A DNA stretch of 64,000 bases from Telmatactis stephensoni (GCA_029948255.1 JALIZF010001712.1:124001-188000); one strand, 5' to 3'; numbered from the stretch's first letter, positions 32,439 through 40,800 are shown. The notes: generated from the letters alone by a model not told the origin. A program made the numbers and translations.

Positions 32439-33884
32439 TTATATCTTTAACTTCTTTAAAAGTACGGCGCCTATGGCGACGACAAGGATCCAAATGTTGT
32501 TGCCGACAAACTTCAGCAATTCGCCGCCGGTCTTCAACACCAAAGATAAGACGCTGCCTAATAGACCTGGCACGGCGGCGGCCATTTTTTTACCTAGCGC
32601 GGTCAGGCCTTGACCTATTTTTTTAACACCGGCGCCGACACCTTTTAAAGAGGTTAATATGACTCCTATGACACTACTTATAGCCACGGCAAAGGCCGCA
32701 GGAATGCCATATTTCAAAAGGGCTCGTTTTATTTTTTCTTTGGTGGTGAGGCCTAATTCTCGCTCGCGGTTTTCTACTTGGTGCTCTAATTCTTCTAAGC
32801 GCTCTTGGAGTTCTTGGGCCCGTCTTTCGGCGGCCTCGCGTTCTTCTTCGGTGCGGTTTTCATCGTCGGCTATTCGACGGAGTTCTTCTATCTGGCGCTC
32901 TAAGTCTTCGATGGCCTGGCGGTCTTGCCGTAATTGCTCTTCAAGGGTGCGGACTCTATGTTCTAACTCGGCCTTTTCTCTTTGCGAGGCCTCGAGTTCG
33001 GAACGAAGGGTGGCAGCGTCAGTTTTGGCCATCCCTAACTCTTGGGTGGTTTCGTCTAGCGCCGCGCGGGCATGGTCTCTTTCCCGCAGGGCTTTGTTGG
33101 CCTCGGTGACAATGATATTTCTTTCTTCTAAAACAGAATTGTAGCGTTGTTCGGCATCTTCGAGGAAGTTTTCTGTCTCTAGGTTGTGGCGTTCTTCGTT
33201 GGCCGTCAAGGCTTTTTCGTATTCTTCCTGGACGCGGTCAAATCGGGATTGTAGATTAGACAGGGCCTGGGTTTTGACCGCAAGGGCTTGTTCGGCCTCG
33301 CCTAGTTGATCTTCTAGGTCGATGGCTCTCTTTTGTAATGCGATCTTTGCATTATGCTCTTCCAATAGCTCTAAGAGGCCTCTCGATGCCATTTTAAATC
33401 CCTTGAGCGCCTTTACCGTTTCTCTAATCTCGCCTTCTTTAGTAAAAAGGGGCTGTGGCTTAGTCCATTGGCCTTGGCTCTTTTCGTTGGGAAACGAGAT
33501 GTAAACTTGGCCCTTCTGCTCAGTTAGTCTTACATAATCGAAGTTAAAGTGTTCGTATAATTCTAAGAGGCGTTTTTCGGCCAGTTCGACCGGAGTTTGA
33601 AGAGTTTCTTTTAGTGTTTCTTCATCGCGAAATTTGTTAAATTCTTCCATTTGAAGGTACTCAGGGATTGGCTCGTCGGGATGCAAACGCTCGTAGTCAT
33701 GTTCGAGGCCGCGGATATACTTGTATGCGTCATTGCCAAAACGACGAAGGGCATCTCTAAAGACGGCGAACCTGTTTCTTTTCCCTCTTTCTATCTGTAG
33801 ATTTAATTCTTCTTCGTCTTCGTTATTGTCGTCTTGATCCCTGTGTGTGAGGGGGTCAAAATCAGGATCTATTTCGCCTTCCAT
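32439..33884 (-). CDS. Coiled-coil protein with C-terminal membrane region (481 aa)
   Basis: The N-terminus is acidic (MEGEIDPDFDPLTHRDQDDN) and is followed by a globular region to about residue 165. A long heptad-patterned coiled coil then runs to about residue 385, rich in Glu, Arg, Ala and Leu. The last 95 residues read KYGIPAAFAVAISSVIGVIL, a Gly/Lys-rich bridge with LGKKMAAAVPGLLGSVL, and a final helix near ILVVAIGAVLLKKLKI. This hydrophobic C-terminal module is a hallmark I associate with cnidarian Polinton ORFs. It looks like a fusion- or tail-fibre-like membrane protein, but this is inference. Starts on the second bidirectional AT core, 9 bp from the capsid ATG. Confidence 0.7.
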   Translation of the reverse strand: MEGEIDPDFDPLTHRDQDDNNEDEEELNLQIERGKRNRFAVFRDALRRFGNDAYKYIRGLEHDYERLHPDEPIPEYLQMEEFNKFRDEETLKETLQTPVELAEKRLLELYEHFNFDYVRLTEQKGQVYISFPNEKSQGQWTKPQPLFTKEGEIRETVKALKGFKMASRGLLELLEEHNAKIALQKRAIDLEDQLGEAEQALAVKTQALSNLQSRFDRVQEEYEKALTANEERHNLETENFLEDAEQRYNSVLEERNIIVTEANKALRERDHARAALDETTQELGMAKTDAATLRSELEASQREKAELEHRVRTLEEQLRQDRQAIEDLERQIEELRRIADDENRTEEEREAAERRAQELQERLEELEHQVENRERELGLTTKEKIKRALLKYGIPAAFAVAISSVIGVILTSLKGVGAGVKKIGQGLTALGKKMAAAVPGLLGSVLSLVLKTGGELLKFVGNNIWILVVAIGAVLLKKLKI

Positions 33885-33896
33885 ATATATATAATG
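33882..33896. promoter_or_regulatory. Bidirectional start core 2
   Basis: CATATATATATAATG: a minus-strand ATG at 33884 and a plus-strand ATG at 33894 share nine AT bases. The genes served are the coiled-coil protein and the major capsid protein. Confidence 0.75.
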
Positions 33897-35146
33897 ATCA
33901 GCTCAAAGATAGATCCCAGTATTCTGCCCAAACAGACCGGCGGCTTAAAGGCCGAAAGGACTTTTCACCGCGTTACTTTTACGCCCTCTAGTGCAAACCC
34001 AGGGGAGACATTATACGTCAGCGTCCCCACGCTCTCGGAAAATCTTCTCTTAGTGCCTGGCACCCTGGCGCTGCGGTTTGATTTGGCCATACAACCAACA
34101 ACGGCCGACAAACGCCATTGCGTTAACAACATAGGCCGCAACATCGTCAATCGCATGAAAGTTAAATTTGCCGGAGAATGTCTTTTGGATCTCAACAGGT
34201 ATGACCTTTACCACACTTACAAAGATCTATTCATGTTGCCCAAAGAGAGAGATGTGCTGGTGGAGCAGGGCGTTGGCACTGATACCGTTAGAAAGATGAG
34301 AAGTGCTTCATCCAATAAGGGAAGCGATGCAGAAGCTACGGCGCTATCAACGGCCTATGGCACCAAATATGTCATCCCTTTGGATTTTGAAGTTCTGAAG
34401 ACCCATGGTGTCTTTTACCCCAGAATCTTATCATCTGATATGCAGTTTGAAGTGACGCTGGCGGACACCACTAACTTACTGCAGGGCACTGACTCGGCTT
34501 TGTCTGGGGCGATTCACGACTACAGTATGACCAATCTACAGCTGCAGTATGAAACCATTCACAGCGATACCTTAGCCCGCAGTGCCGCCGCTGAATACTC
34601 TGCTGGCAAGGCTTTTCTCTATGACCACGTGCATCATCACAAGACCATCCCCGTTCTAGACAAGACCCAAGATTTAATTACCGAAACGGTGAATATACCC
34701 CGCAGGTCTCTGTCTGGGCTGCTGCTGCTCTTCGTAAAGCCGTTTTCTGCTGGCCAGAGAGATTCATGAGAGCTTTGTGAATCCAAAGATTACCAGACGT
34801 CAAAGTCAATATCAACGGCGTTCCTAATAAGGTTTACTCGCAGGGCCTGAAGCCGAGCGACATTTATAATGAAGTGGTAAGGCGGTTTGGCGACTACATA
34901 AGCCCCGCGCAGTTCTTTCATGGCAATAAATATGCCCTGTGGGTGGATCTAAGAACCTCAGAGGACAATGATATTCACGGCCAGGGCTTAAAACTGGTCA
35001 GCACACAAGACGGCGTCACTTTGGAGATAAAACGCACAACAAATTCTGGCGCGGGCAATGATGACAAGATTAACTGCCACATCTTTGTCGTCAGCGATGC
35101 GCAAATGAACATAGAAGGTAATCAACTTCAGTCCATTGCCTATTAA
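33894..35146 (+). pseudogene. MCP: Major capsid protein (double jelly roll type), frameshifted
   Basis: The first part (33894 to about 34768) starts MISSKIDPSILPKQTGGLKA and includes LRFDLAIQP, NNIGRNIVNRMKVKFAGE and LYHTYKDLFMLPKERD, matching Polinton/adintovirus hexon-like capsid proteins. A stop appears at 34767-34769. After a short bridge in a second frame, the gene continues in a third frame from about 34797 to 35146, ending MNIEGNQLQSIAY. Two indels within about 30 bp thus split it roughly two-thirds along. Total length would suit the family (about 410 residues). The protein forms the trimeric hexon-like shell unit in relatives. Everything else in the gene looks conserved, so the damage is recent or is sequence error. 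Confidence 0.75.
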
Positions 35147-35171
35147 GATTAAAATATCATACTGATATACC

Positions 35172-35981
35172 ATGTTACGCGTCTTTGAAAACCCAAAACT
35201 AAATCTAAAACTCAATACCCTCAAAAAGGGAGATGAATTGTATTTTAAAGCAAAAGACGTTGCTAAGGCCTTAGGCTACAGTTGTGCAAAAAATGCTATA
35301 AGAGACCACGTATCTGAGGAGTACAAGAAATCCCTGTGTGATATAAGGGGGCATCGAAATAATGCCCCCTTGAATGAGCAGCCAAACACCGTCTATGTTA
35401 CTGAGCCTGGTCTGTATGAGTTAATTTTTAGCAGTAAGCTGCCCAGCGCCATAGAATTCAGAAAGTGGGTGTTTTCAGAGGTATTGCCGCAGATACGCAA
35501 AACTGGCTGTTATGAGTTCAAAAAGGATATAAGGGCCATCACGTGCTTTAAGATCGAAAATGAGTTTGACTTACATAAAAAAGTAATAGATTATATCCGC
35601 CGCTTTCATAATCTTCTCCTTGTCGCCGGGCTCGGAGAAAACCAAGATACCCAGCAAAAGCGAATACAAAGTTGGCAAAAGGGCTATCAGAAGGGGCAGC
35701 CAGATCTTATAGTGCAAAACGCCCATAAAAATTATAACGGCTTCTGTATAGAATTAAAGACGCCTAAGGGCACTGGAGAAGTCTCTGAAGCCCAAAAAGA
35801 AGCATTACGAAGATATGAACAGCAGGGTTATCTTACTTTGGTCAGCCATGACTATGATGAAATAGTTGATGCCCTCAAAGAATACTGCAGCGGCCTAAGG
35901 GTTCCTTGCCCGCGCTGCCCACGGCGCTTTAAAAGCGAAGAAACCTTGGCGGTCCATATGAGAGTTATACATCGACTTTAA
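35172..35981 (+). CDS. BRO-N / VRR-NUC / C2H2-finger protein
   Basis: A 269-residue three-part protein. Residues 1-105 match the BRO-N DNA-binding domain of baculoviruses and other large viruses (ELYFKAKDVAKALGYSCAKN, VTEPGLYELIFSSKLPSAIE, FRKWVFSEVLPQIRKTG). Residues about 165-235 match the VRR-NUC nuclease fold of the PD-(D/E)xK type (GQPDLIV, then FCIELKTPKGTGEVSEAQ). Residues about 244-266 form a C2H2 finger (CPRCPRRF...L.VHMRVIH). BRO and VRR-NUC proteins in viruses act on DNA during replication, recombination or gene control. The three-way fusion suggests a site- or structure-directed nuclease. Intact frame; start preceded by gatatacc, a weaker version of the usual start motif. Confidence 0.8.
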   Translation: MLRVFENPKLNLKLNTLKKGDELYFKAKDVAKALGYSCAKNAIRDHVSEEYKKSLCDIRGHRNNAPLNEQPNTVYVTEPGLYELIFSSKLPSAIEFRKWVFSEVLPQIRKTGCYEFKKDIRAITCFKIENEFDLHKKVIDYIRRFHNLLLVAGLGENQDTQQKRIQSWQKGYQKGQPDLIVQNAHKNYNGFCIELKTPKGTGEVSEAQKEALRRYEQQGYLTLVSHDYDEIVDALKEYCSGLRVPCPRCPRRFKSEETLAVHMRVIHRL

Positions 35982-36005
35982 AGTTAAAAAAAAAATAATG
36001 ATATA

Positions 36006-36314
36006 ATGATCAGCGTATCAGAATTTAACAAAGCCATCAAAGAAGCCGAAACCATGACAAAATGGCGCGATCTCAAAGTGGGCCGTATTTATAAGATTGT
36101 GGACTATCATGTCTTTGAATCCGAAAGAATGAAGTTGACCCTCGAAGATGGCGATAATAAGTTTTACACGATGTGGGCGCCGCAGCGCGTCAAAGAGACT
36201 TTAGAAGACCGCGATTATACTCATATTCGGAGTAATGGGCTCAAACAGGGCCGATGCAATGGCTATTGGAGCTTTAATGCGGTTAAAATCGAAAAAAAGG
36301 ATATGTTCTCCTAA
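36006..36314 (+). CDS. Small conserved protein, possible OB-fold (102 aa)
   Basis: The product starts MISVSEFNKAIKEAETMTKW and has WRDLKVGRIYKIVDY, then a strand pattern MKLTLEDGDNKFYTMWAPQR and IRSNGLKQGRCNGYWSF. The alternation and the 'L.VG..Y.I......RFG..M.L.L.D......WAP' pattern recur in cnidarian Polintons. It may be a small beta-barrel, single-strand-DNA-binding protein, though I cannot prove this. Starts on gatataATG and overlaps nothing. Confidence 0.6.
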   Translation: MISVSEFNKAIKEAETMTKWRDLKVGRIYKIVDYHVFESERMKLTLEDGDNKFYTMWAPQRVKETLEDRDYTHIRSNGLKQGRCNGYWSFNAVKIEKKDMFS

Positions 36315-36318
36315 TATA

Positions 36319-36495
36319 ATGAGCGACGGCCAAGAGATTTACATTGACATCGATGAATGGACTTTAAGTCCCTCGGACGGCGACTACAGTTCCGTATCAT
36401 CTTATGACAGCGAAGATGAGGTATTTACTTCGTTGGGGCCTTTTATAGAAAAAACCACTTACGAAAGGTGCCGAAGTCGACGAAAAACTATATAG
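36319..36495 (+). CDS. Small acidic protein (58 aa)
   Basis: Start on taatataATG at 36319. The product reads MSDGQEIYIDIDEWTLSPSD, is Ser/Asp/Glu-rich in the middle and basic at the end (RCRSRRKTI). Unknown function. Supported by the start motif and tight packing, five bases after the preceding stop. Confidence 0.45.
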   Translation: MSDGQEIYIDIDEWTLSPSDGDYSSVSSYDSEDEVFTSLGPFIEKTTYERCRSRRKTI

Positions 36496-36564
36496 TGCCC
36501 GTTGGGGCTTTTTTTTATTCTAAGGTGTATCGTTATTTGAGGTTAAAATATTTCCTATTATATA

Positions 36565-37105
36565 ATGCAAAGGCTGTCCAAACTGCCCAAGAACTTTCTA
36601 TAATATTGACCGTCTTTATTACCATGTCGAAAATAGGGTGTGCCTTAAAAATAGTCCCACCTGCGGCGATTGTAATAAGACTTTTACCGCCCTTGATAGT
36701 CTAAACTATCATCTCCGAAAAAGAGTCTGTCACAAAGAAAAGCCGAATAAGACATGCGGCGTGTGTAATTGGACCTTTTATTCGGTCAAAAATCTTAAAG
36801 ATCACATAGAAAAGAACGTATGTCTTAGAGAACGGCCCAATACTACATGCGACATTTGTAATCATACGTTTTCTACGCCTCAACGGCTTAAATATCATAT
36901 CGAAAAAGGGGTATGTCTTAGAGAAAACACGACATGCGGCGCTTGTAATAAGACCTTCGCTACGCCGCAAAGGCTAAAATATCATACCAAGGCAAAAATC
37001 TGTCTTAAAGAGCGGCCAAATACAACATGCGGCTCTTGTAATCATACTTTCTCATCCGCCTGGCGGCTTGAATATCATAAACAAATAAAAGGATGCGGGC
37101 GCTGA
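36565..37105 (+). CDS. C2HC zinc-finger array protein, start disturbed
   Basis: Five complete fingers follow one another, each C-x2-C-x12-H-x5-C, with linkers of the ERPNTTC type (for example CDICNHTF...LKYHIEKGVC). A sixth finger precedes them in the same frame from about 36568 (CPNCPRTF). The start motif attatataATG at 36565 is one base out of frame with the fingers, so an indel at the very start is likely. The first in-frame ATG is at 36638. The array should bind nucleic acid or protein. A relative is at 37403 and a single C2H2 finger ends the 35172 protein. Confidence 0.65.
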
Positions 37106-37232
37106 AATTCATTTGAAAAGTAAAATAGACGCCCGACGCCGTTGACACGGGAAGACCTTATAAAAATCACATAGAGAGAGATGTAATTTTTTTTTCTATG
37201 GCGATGGGACGCCGCCATCATCTTAGAATATG

Positions 37233-37392
37233 AAAAAAGTTCTATTTCGCTTTAACAACGGTTTGTTTTTTTGTATACTTTTACGAAAAAAAGTTCTATT
37301 TCGCTTTAACAACGGTTTGTTTTTTTGTATACTTTTACGAAAAAAAGTTTATAATGGATTTAACAACTGTATCTTTTTTTGTAGACTTATTT
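37233..37392 (+). repeat. 54-bp direct repeats, three units, upstream of zinc-finger gene
   Basis: The unit contains aagttctatttcgctttaac, aacggtttg and gtatacttttacg. Anchors at 37237, 37291 and 37345 give an exact 54-bp period; the third unit has diverged. In reverse complement they match the units at 38115-38384. Confidence 0.9.
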
Positions 37393-37402
37393 ATATCTAT
37401 AT

Positions 37403-38083
37403 ATGGAACGGTGTAAAAAGTGTCAGAGAACATTTACTTCTGCCGCGCGACTTAAACAACATATAAAAACCAATTCCTGTGGCATTAAATGTCACCGCTG
37501 CCAAAAGAGCTTTTGCCGGCCGCAGAGTTTACAAAACCATTTAGAAAGAAAGGTGTGTTTAAAACCTAAAGTAATACAATGCGGCTTCTGTAAAAAGATA
37601 TTCGCCTGTAAACAACGGCTCGAAAAGCATATGGAAAAGTGTCTTAATCACTTCTGCGGCGATAAAGAATGGCACGAGAGTAGGTGTAACGAAGAATATA
37701 ATCTTAATGACGTAGATTGTTATAATTGCGGCGACTTACTCTTCAGATGCAAATGCCGGGAAGATTATATACGCGCGCTTGTCTTGGAAAAAAAATCCAT
37801 TGACCGGCGATTTACATCGGGTGCCTATTTTGACAAGATAGAAGGAACGCCCTGGGAAAATGTTAATTACTGGTCTTCTGAACATATAGGTGGCTGCGGC
37901 GCCGTTAGAAACTCTGAAGAACATATAATGGGGTGTCTCTTTCCTGTTAAAGACCGCCAGCCCAAAGAAGATATAATTATAGAAGAGGGTTATTATGGGT
38001 ACAACAGCTGTTACTGCTGCGGTAAATCATTTTCTTCGAAACAGAGATTAGAATATCACTTAGATCACCTCGTATGTCAATAA
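37403..38083 (+). CDS. C2HC zinc-finger protein with variable middle (226 aa)
   Basis: Starts on ctatatATG with MERCKKCQRTF. Three C-x2-C-x12-H-x5-C fingers occupy residues 4-75 (for example CHRCQKSF...LQNHLERKVC). A Cys/Trp-rich middle with CYNCGDLLFRCKC comes next, and a last finger sits at the C-terminus (CYCCGKSF...LEYHLDHLVC). It is flanked on both sides by 54-bp repeats in opposite orientation, which suggests it may bind them or be mobile with them. Role unknown; nucleic-acid binding is inferred. Confidence 0.75.
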   Translation: MERCKKCQRTFTSAARLKQHIKTNSCGIKCHRCQKSFCRPQSLQNHLERKVCLKPKVIQCGFCKKIFACKQRLEKHMEKCLNHFCGDKEWHESRCNEEYNLNDVDCYNCGDLLFRCKCREDYIRALVLEKKSIDRRFTSGAYFDKIEGTPWENVNYWSSEHIGGCGAVRNSEEHIMGCLFPVKDRQPKEDIIIEEGYYGYNSCYCCGKSFSSKQRLEYHLDHLVCQ

Positions 38084-38114
38084 AATGTTAAAAAAATACT
38101 ACGGCGGGCTTAAT

Positions 38115-38384
38115 AAGTATACAAAAATACATACTGTTGTTAAAGCGCCGTAGAAGTTTTTTTAGAATAAGTATACAAAAATACATACTGTTGTTAAATC
38201 GAAATAGAACTTTTTTTAGAATAAGTATACAAAAATACATACTGTTGTTAAAGCGCCGTAGAAGTTTTTTTAGAATAAGTATACAAAAATACATACTGTT
38301 GTTAAATCGAAATAGAACTTTTTTTAGAATAAGTATACAAAAATACATACTGTTGTTAAAGCGCCGTAGAAGTTTTTTTTTCGT
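38115..38384 (+). repeat. 54-bp repeats, five units in A-B-A-B-A order, downstream of zinc-finger gene
   Basis: Units begin aagtatacaaaaatacatac at 38115, 38169, 38223, 38277 and 38331. Alternate units end in agcgccgtagaag (A) or atcgaaatagaac (B). They are the inverted counterpart of the 37233-37392 array. Open frames through them (FNNSMYFCILIL) are periodic because 54 is divisible by three. Confidence 0.92.
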
Positions 38385-38387
38385 ATT

Positions 38388-38570
38388 CTAACCGGCGCCC
38401 TGATAAATTCCATCATCTTTAGTCCGATGGGCCTTTAGATCGGCTGTACATATGTGACCTTCAAAGTCATTTTCTTTATAAATCTCATTGCAATGTAGAC
38501 AGCGCATTTTCTTCACTTCTTCTGGGGCGATGACACAATCACTCGACGGCGACGACGTTAAGCAGTCCAT
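38388..38570 (-). CDS. Small zinc-binding protein (60 aa)
   Basis: The start MDCLTSSPSSD lies on gatatATG. A finger-like CLHCNEIYKENDFEGHIC occupies residues 24-41. The tail is polar (KAHRTKDDG). One of several finger proteins in this part of the element. Function unknown. Confidence 0.55.
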   Translation of the reverse strand: MDCLTSSPSSDCVIAPEEVKKMRCLHCNEIYKENDFEGHICTADLKAHRTKDDGIYQGAG

Positions 38571-38574
38571 ATAT

Positions 38575-39177
38575 CTAAAGCTTTGATGTACCGCCGGTAG
38601 GGGGCTTTTTGTCTGGATTTTTTGGCACAGGTTTTTTAATATCTTCTTCGACCCGTGGTATAAAGGCTCTTCTACCGATGGGTTGTGGCGCCATAGTATT
38701 ATTTTTTTGTTTTATTGCTCCAGAAAGTGGGATGGCGCTCATAACGCTGATGGGTTTGTGGCTGTAGATCTTGTCCACCGCAGGTTTTCCGCCATGAAAC
38801 GCACCATTGAGTCGAGTGCCGCCATCGCTTGACATAAGGCGAAGCTTTACCAGCCCTTTGCAATGGGCCACTAAGTGAAAAGTCACAGGTGTCAAATCTT
38901 CCCCGCTCACAGTACATGGCTCATAAGAAAAATGAACTGGCACCCTTTTGTTTGTGGTGGTTCTGAAAGGCGCTATAGGCTGATTCCCACTGTCGACAAG
39001 ACTAAAGCCCACATTGGCGCCATTGCCGGTGTTAATACTAACCGAGCAAAGAATGATATAATAGCCTTCAACATCTACAAAAACCCCATCAATATCCATC
39101 CACTCATCTTTTTCAAAATATTCTTTTTCAGCTAAGTAATAACTCACCTCTTGAGTTGTGGAATAGGGATTTTCCAT
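38575..39177 (-). CDS. Beta-rich virion-type protein, paralogue 1 (200 aa)
   Basis: The product starts MENPYSTTQEVSYYLAEKE. Its core reads IDGVFVDVEGYYIILCSVSI, VGFSLVDSGNQPIAPFRTTT and VTFHLVAHCKGLVKLRLMS, an all-beta pattern similar to single jelly-roll or TNF-like trimers. A proline/lysine-rich tail follows (KKPVPKNPDKKPPTGG). The next gene on the same strand is a clear paralogue. A fibre, penton or cement role in the virion fits the position among structural genes, but is inference. Confidence 0.6.
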   Translation of the reverse strand: MENPYSTTQEVSYYLAEKEYFEKDEWMDIDGVFVDVEGYYIILCSVSINTGNGANVGFSLVDSGNQPIAPFRTTTNKRVPVHFSYEPCTVSGEDLTPVTFHLVAHCKGLVKLRLMSSDGGTRLNGAFHGGKPAVDKIYSHKPISVMSAIPLSGAIKQKNNTMAPQPIGRRAFIPRVEEDIKKPVPKNPDKKPPTGGTSKL

Positions 39178-39184
39178 TATATTT

Positions 39185-39637
39185 TTATAGCGAAAGAACC
39201 GTCAGAGTGCTAATGGTCATGTGATTATAAGGCCTATCTCTCTTGTCGGCAATTCCATTGACGCGAAGTTTGCCCGAGTCATCGGCCCGCACTTGAAGCT
39301 GGACTTTTTTCTTCACTTCGGCCACCATATGAAACGTGACGACGCTTAAATTCTCTGTAGAGTTGATCGGCGGTTCAAATGAAAAATGGGCCGGCTCTCG
39401 TTTATTCGTCTTAGCGCGCATAGGTAGAAAGGGTTTCCCGTCGTGATCCACAAATTGAAATCCCGCATTCACATGGCTCTCGGTACTAATACAAATACTA
39501 CAAAGAATCAATTTTCGGCCGGGATAATTCACATCCACGCTCAATCCGGCCACATTTTGCCAAGACCCCAGATTATAATCTGCTTCGGTATCTAAAGCCG
39601 CATAAACACAATCTGCTCCTGGGCCGTAAGGGTTCAT
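39185..39637 (-). CDS. Beta-rich virion-type protein, paralogue 2 (150 aa)
   Basis: Shares with its neighbour the blocks LSVDVNYPGRKLILCSICIS, AGFQFVDHDGKPFLPMRAKT, NKREPAHFSFEPP and VVTFHMVAEVKKKVQLQVRA. It lacks the proline-rich tail and ends TISTLTVLSL. Start on gtatatATG. The pair arose by tandem duplication; the spacing of 7 bp to the next gene is typical for the element. Likely structural. Confidence 0.6.
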   Translation of the reverse strand: MNPYGPGADCVYAALDTEADYNLGSWQNVAGLSVDVNYPGRKLILCSICISTESHVNAGFQFVDHDGKPFLPMRAKTNKREPAHFSFEPPINSTENLSVVTFHMVAEVKKKVQLQVRADDSGKLRVNGIADKRDRPYNHMTISTLTVLSL

Positions 39638-39642
39638 ATATA

Positions 39643-39849
39643 CTACATTGGAAGCCTCATAAAGTCGACGACAGCTTCTTTACCCCACATAGCCAGAGTC
39701 ACTAAGGCCGAGAACCTTTCGGCCGTTTTATTGGCCGCCAACTCTTCTTTGAGCCGCTTTACTTCTTCTTGCAGATCCAACACCTGCTCTTCTAGACTTC
39801 TTTTTTCTCGTATAAATTCAGCAGCCCTTTGTATTTGCTCCACACTCAT
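39643..39849 (-). CDS. Small coiled-coil protein (68 aa)
   Basis: The product reads MSVEQIQRAAEFIREKRSLE and continues with heptads (LDLQEEVKRLKEELAANK), then a hydrophobic end (FSALVTLAMWGKEAVVDFMR). Starts on the third bidirectional core, 5 bp from the ATPase ATG. Function unknown; possibly a membrane-associated helix bundle. Confidence 0.55.
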   Translation of the reverse strand: MSVEQIQRAAEFIREKRSLEEQVLDLQEEVKRLKEELAANKTAERFSALVTLAMWGKEAVVDFMRLPM

Positions 39850-39857
39850 ATATAATG
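39847..39857. promoter_or_regulatory. Bidirectional start core 3
   Basis: CATATATAATG: minus ATG at 39849 and plus ATG at 39855 share five AT bases. The genes served are the small coiled-coil protein and the packaging ATPase. Confidence 0.75.
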
Positions 39858-40310
39858 AATGCAGAACATATTCCTTGTAATGCTCTTATCGTAGGACCCA
39901 CAGGTTGCGGTAAGACTCAGTTTGTCGTAGAACAACTTTTAGGTCCTTTTAGATACAAGTTTGACTACATTGTACTCCTTTGTCCTACTTATGTAAATAA
40001 CAAAACTTGGAGCGGTATAGGAACAAAAGACGATGACTTCTTTGTAGATATCCTAGACCTCAATGAATTGTCTAACCACTTGAAGTTCTGGCATAAAGCA
40101 TTCCACACGACACATCAAACCCTACTTATTCTTGATGACATTGCTTGTGGTGACGACGTTAAGAAACGCACGTCGGAGTTAATTAAGCTAGCCTTCTCCG
40201 GTCGCCATGACAACATCTCTGTTTGGTTACTCTCGCAGCAGTTGACAAGCGTCTCTAAGCCCTTCAGGGAAATATTGGCGCGTTGGTGGGTATTTTACAC
40301 TCCTAGTTAA
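39855..40310 (+). pseudogene. ATP: A32/FtsK-type DNA-packaging ATPase, 3' frameshifted
   Basis: The 151 residues before the stop include Walker A GPTGCGKT (14-21), Walker B LLILDDIA (about 89-96), and FSGRHDNISVWLLSQQLTSV with KPFRE, the sensor/arginine region of Polinton and NCLDV packaging ATPases. A stop falls after FYTPS at 40308-40310. Another frame continues with a short acidic end (about 40312-40373, to a TAA). Family members are usually 200-260 residues, so the C-terminal part is displaced by an indel. In relatives it pumps the genome into preformed capsids. Confidence 0.8.
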
Positions 40311-40462
40311 GAGCGACTTGGAGACCATTTTAAGCGATTACGGTGGAGAAATAACTAAAGAAGAAACTACATAAATACCATGCTGGCATTTAAAAACACA
40401 TCAACATTCTAAGATGATCTTCTCTTTGAGGTATCCTTATAATGTTTCTATAGTTTAAATAT

Positions 40463-40800
40463 ATGGAGATTGAGCAGATCCTTGATGAAGTTCCCACACA
40501 ACTAGATGAAAATGACTACAAAGAACAACTCAACGTCCTAGTGTCCTCTGGGAAGTGTAAAGAAATGATTGGCAAAGAGCTTACCACGAGCAAGTCAGTA
40601 AGTTGTCCGAGGCGGAAGTCAAGAAGTTCCACAAAAAGGTATGAGGCTGCACTTGCAAGTAAGACTACGGATGACCGTAGCGGATTCAGCCATTAAGCTA
40701 GCAACTAAGATGTTGGGACTTGCGCTACCTATAGACGACGTAGAGCAACTTCAGAAGGACATAAGAAGACTATGTCATCGCCCAGAGAACTTAAGATAAC
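40463..40800 (+). pseudogene. Polinton-associated protein of unknown function, broken
   Basis: Starts on aaatatATG with MEIEQILDEVPTQLDENDYK. The family pattern ..VP.......Y.EQL..LV.......IGK.LT is clear for about 50 codons. The frame then slips near 40600; other frames carry RYEAALASKTTDD and, farther on, a hydrophobic-acidic KMLGLALPIDDVEQL. I recognise this as a recurrent cnidarian Polinton gene downstream of the ATPase. At least two indels break it. Confidence 0.55.

Noticed and set aside
32659..33144. Ser/Arg-rich plus-strand frame
   Set aside because: Antisense of the Glu/Arg coiled coil, a typical shadow.
37233..38384. 54-bp repeats as a CRISPR array
   Set aside because: No unique spacers: whole units repeat, in an animal-genome element. 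Not CRISPR.
38088..38391. Periodic small proteins (FNNSMYFCILIL-like) encoded by the 54-bp repeats
   Set aside because: 54 is a multiple of three, so any open unit yields a long frame. There is no start motif and both strands are open.
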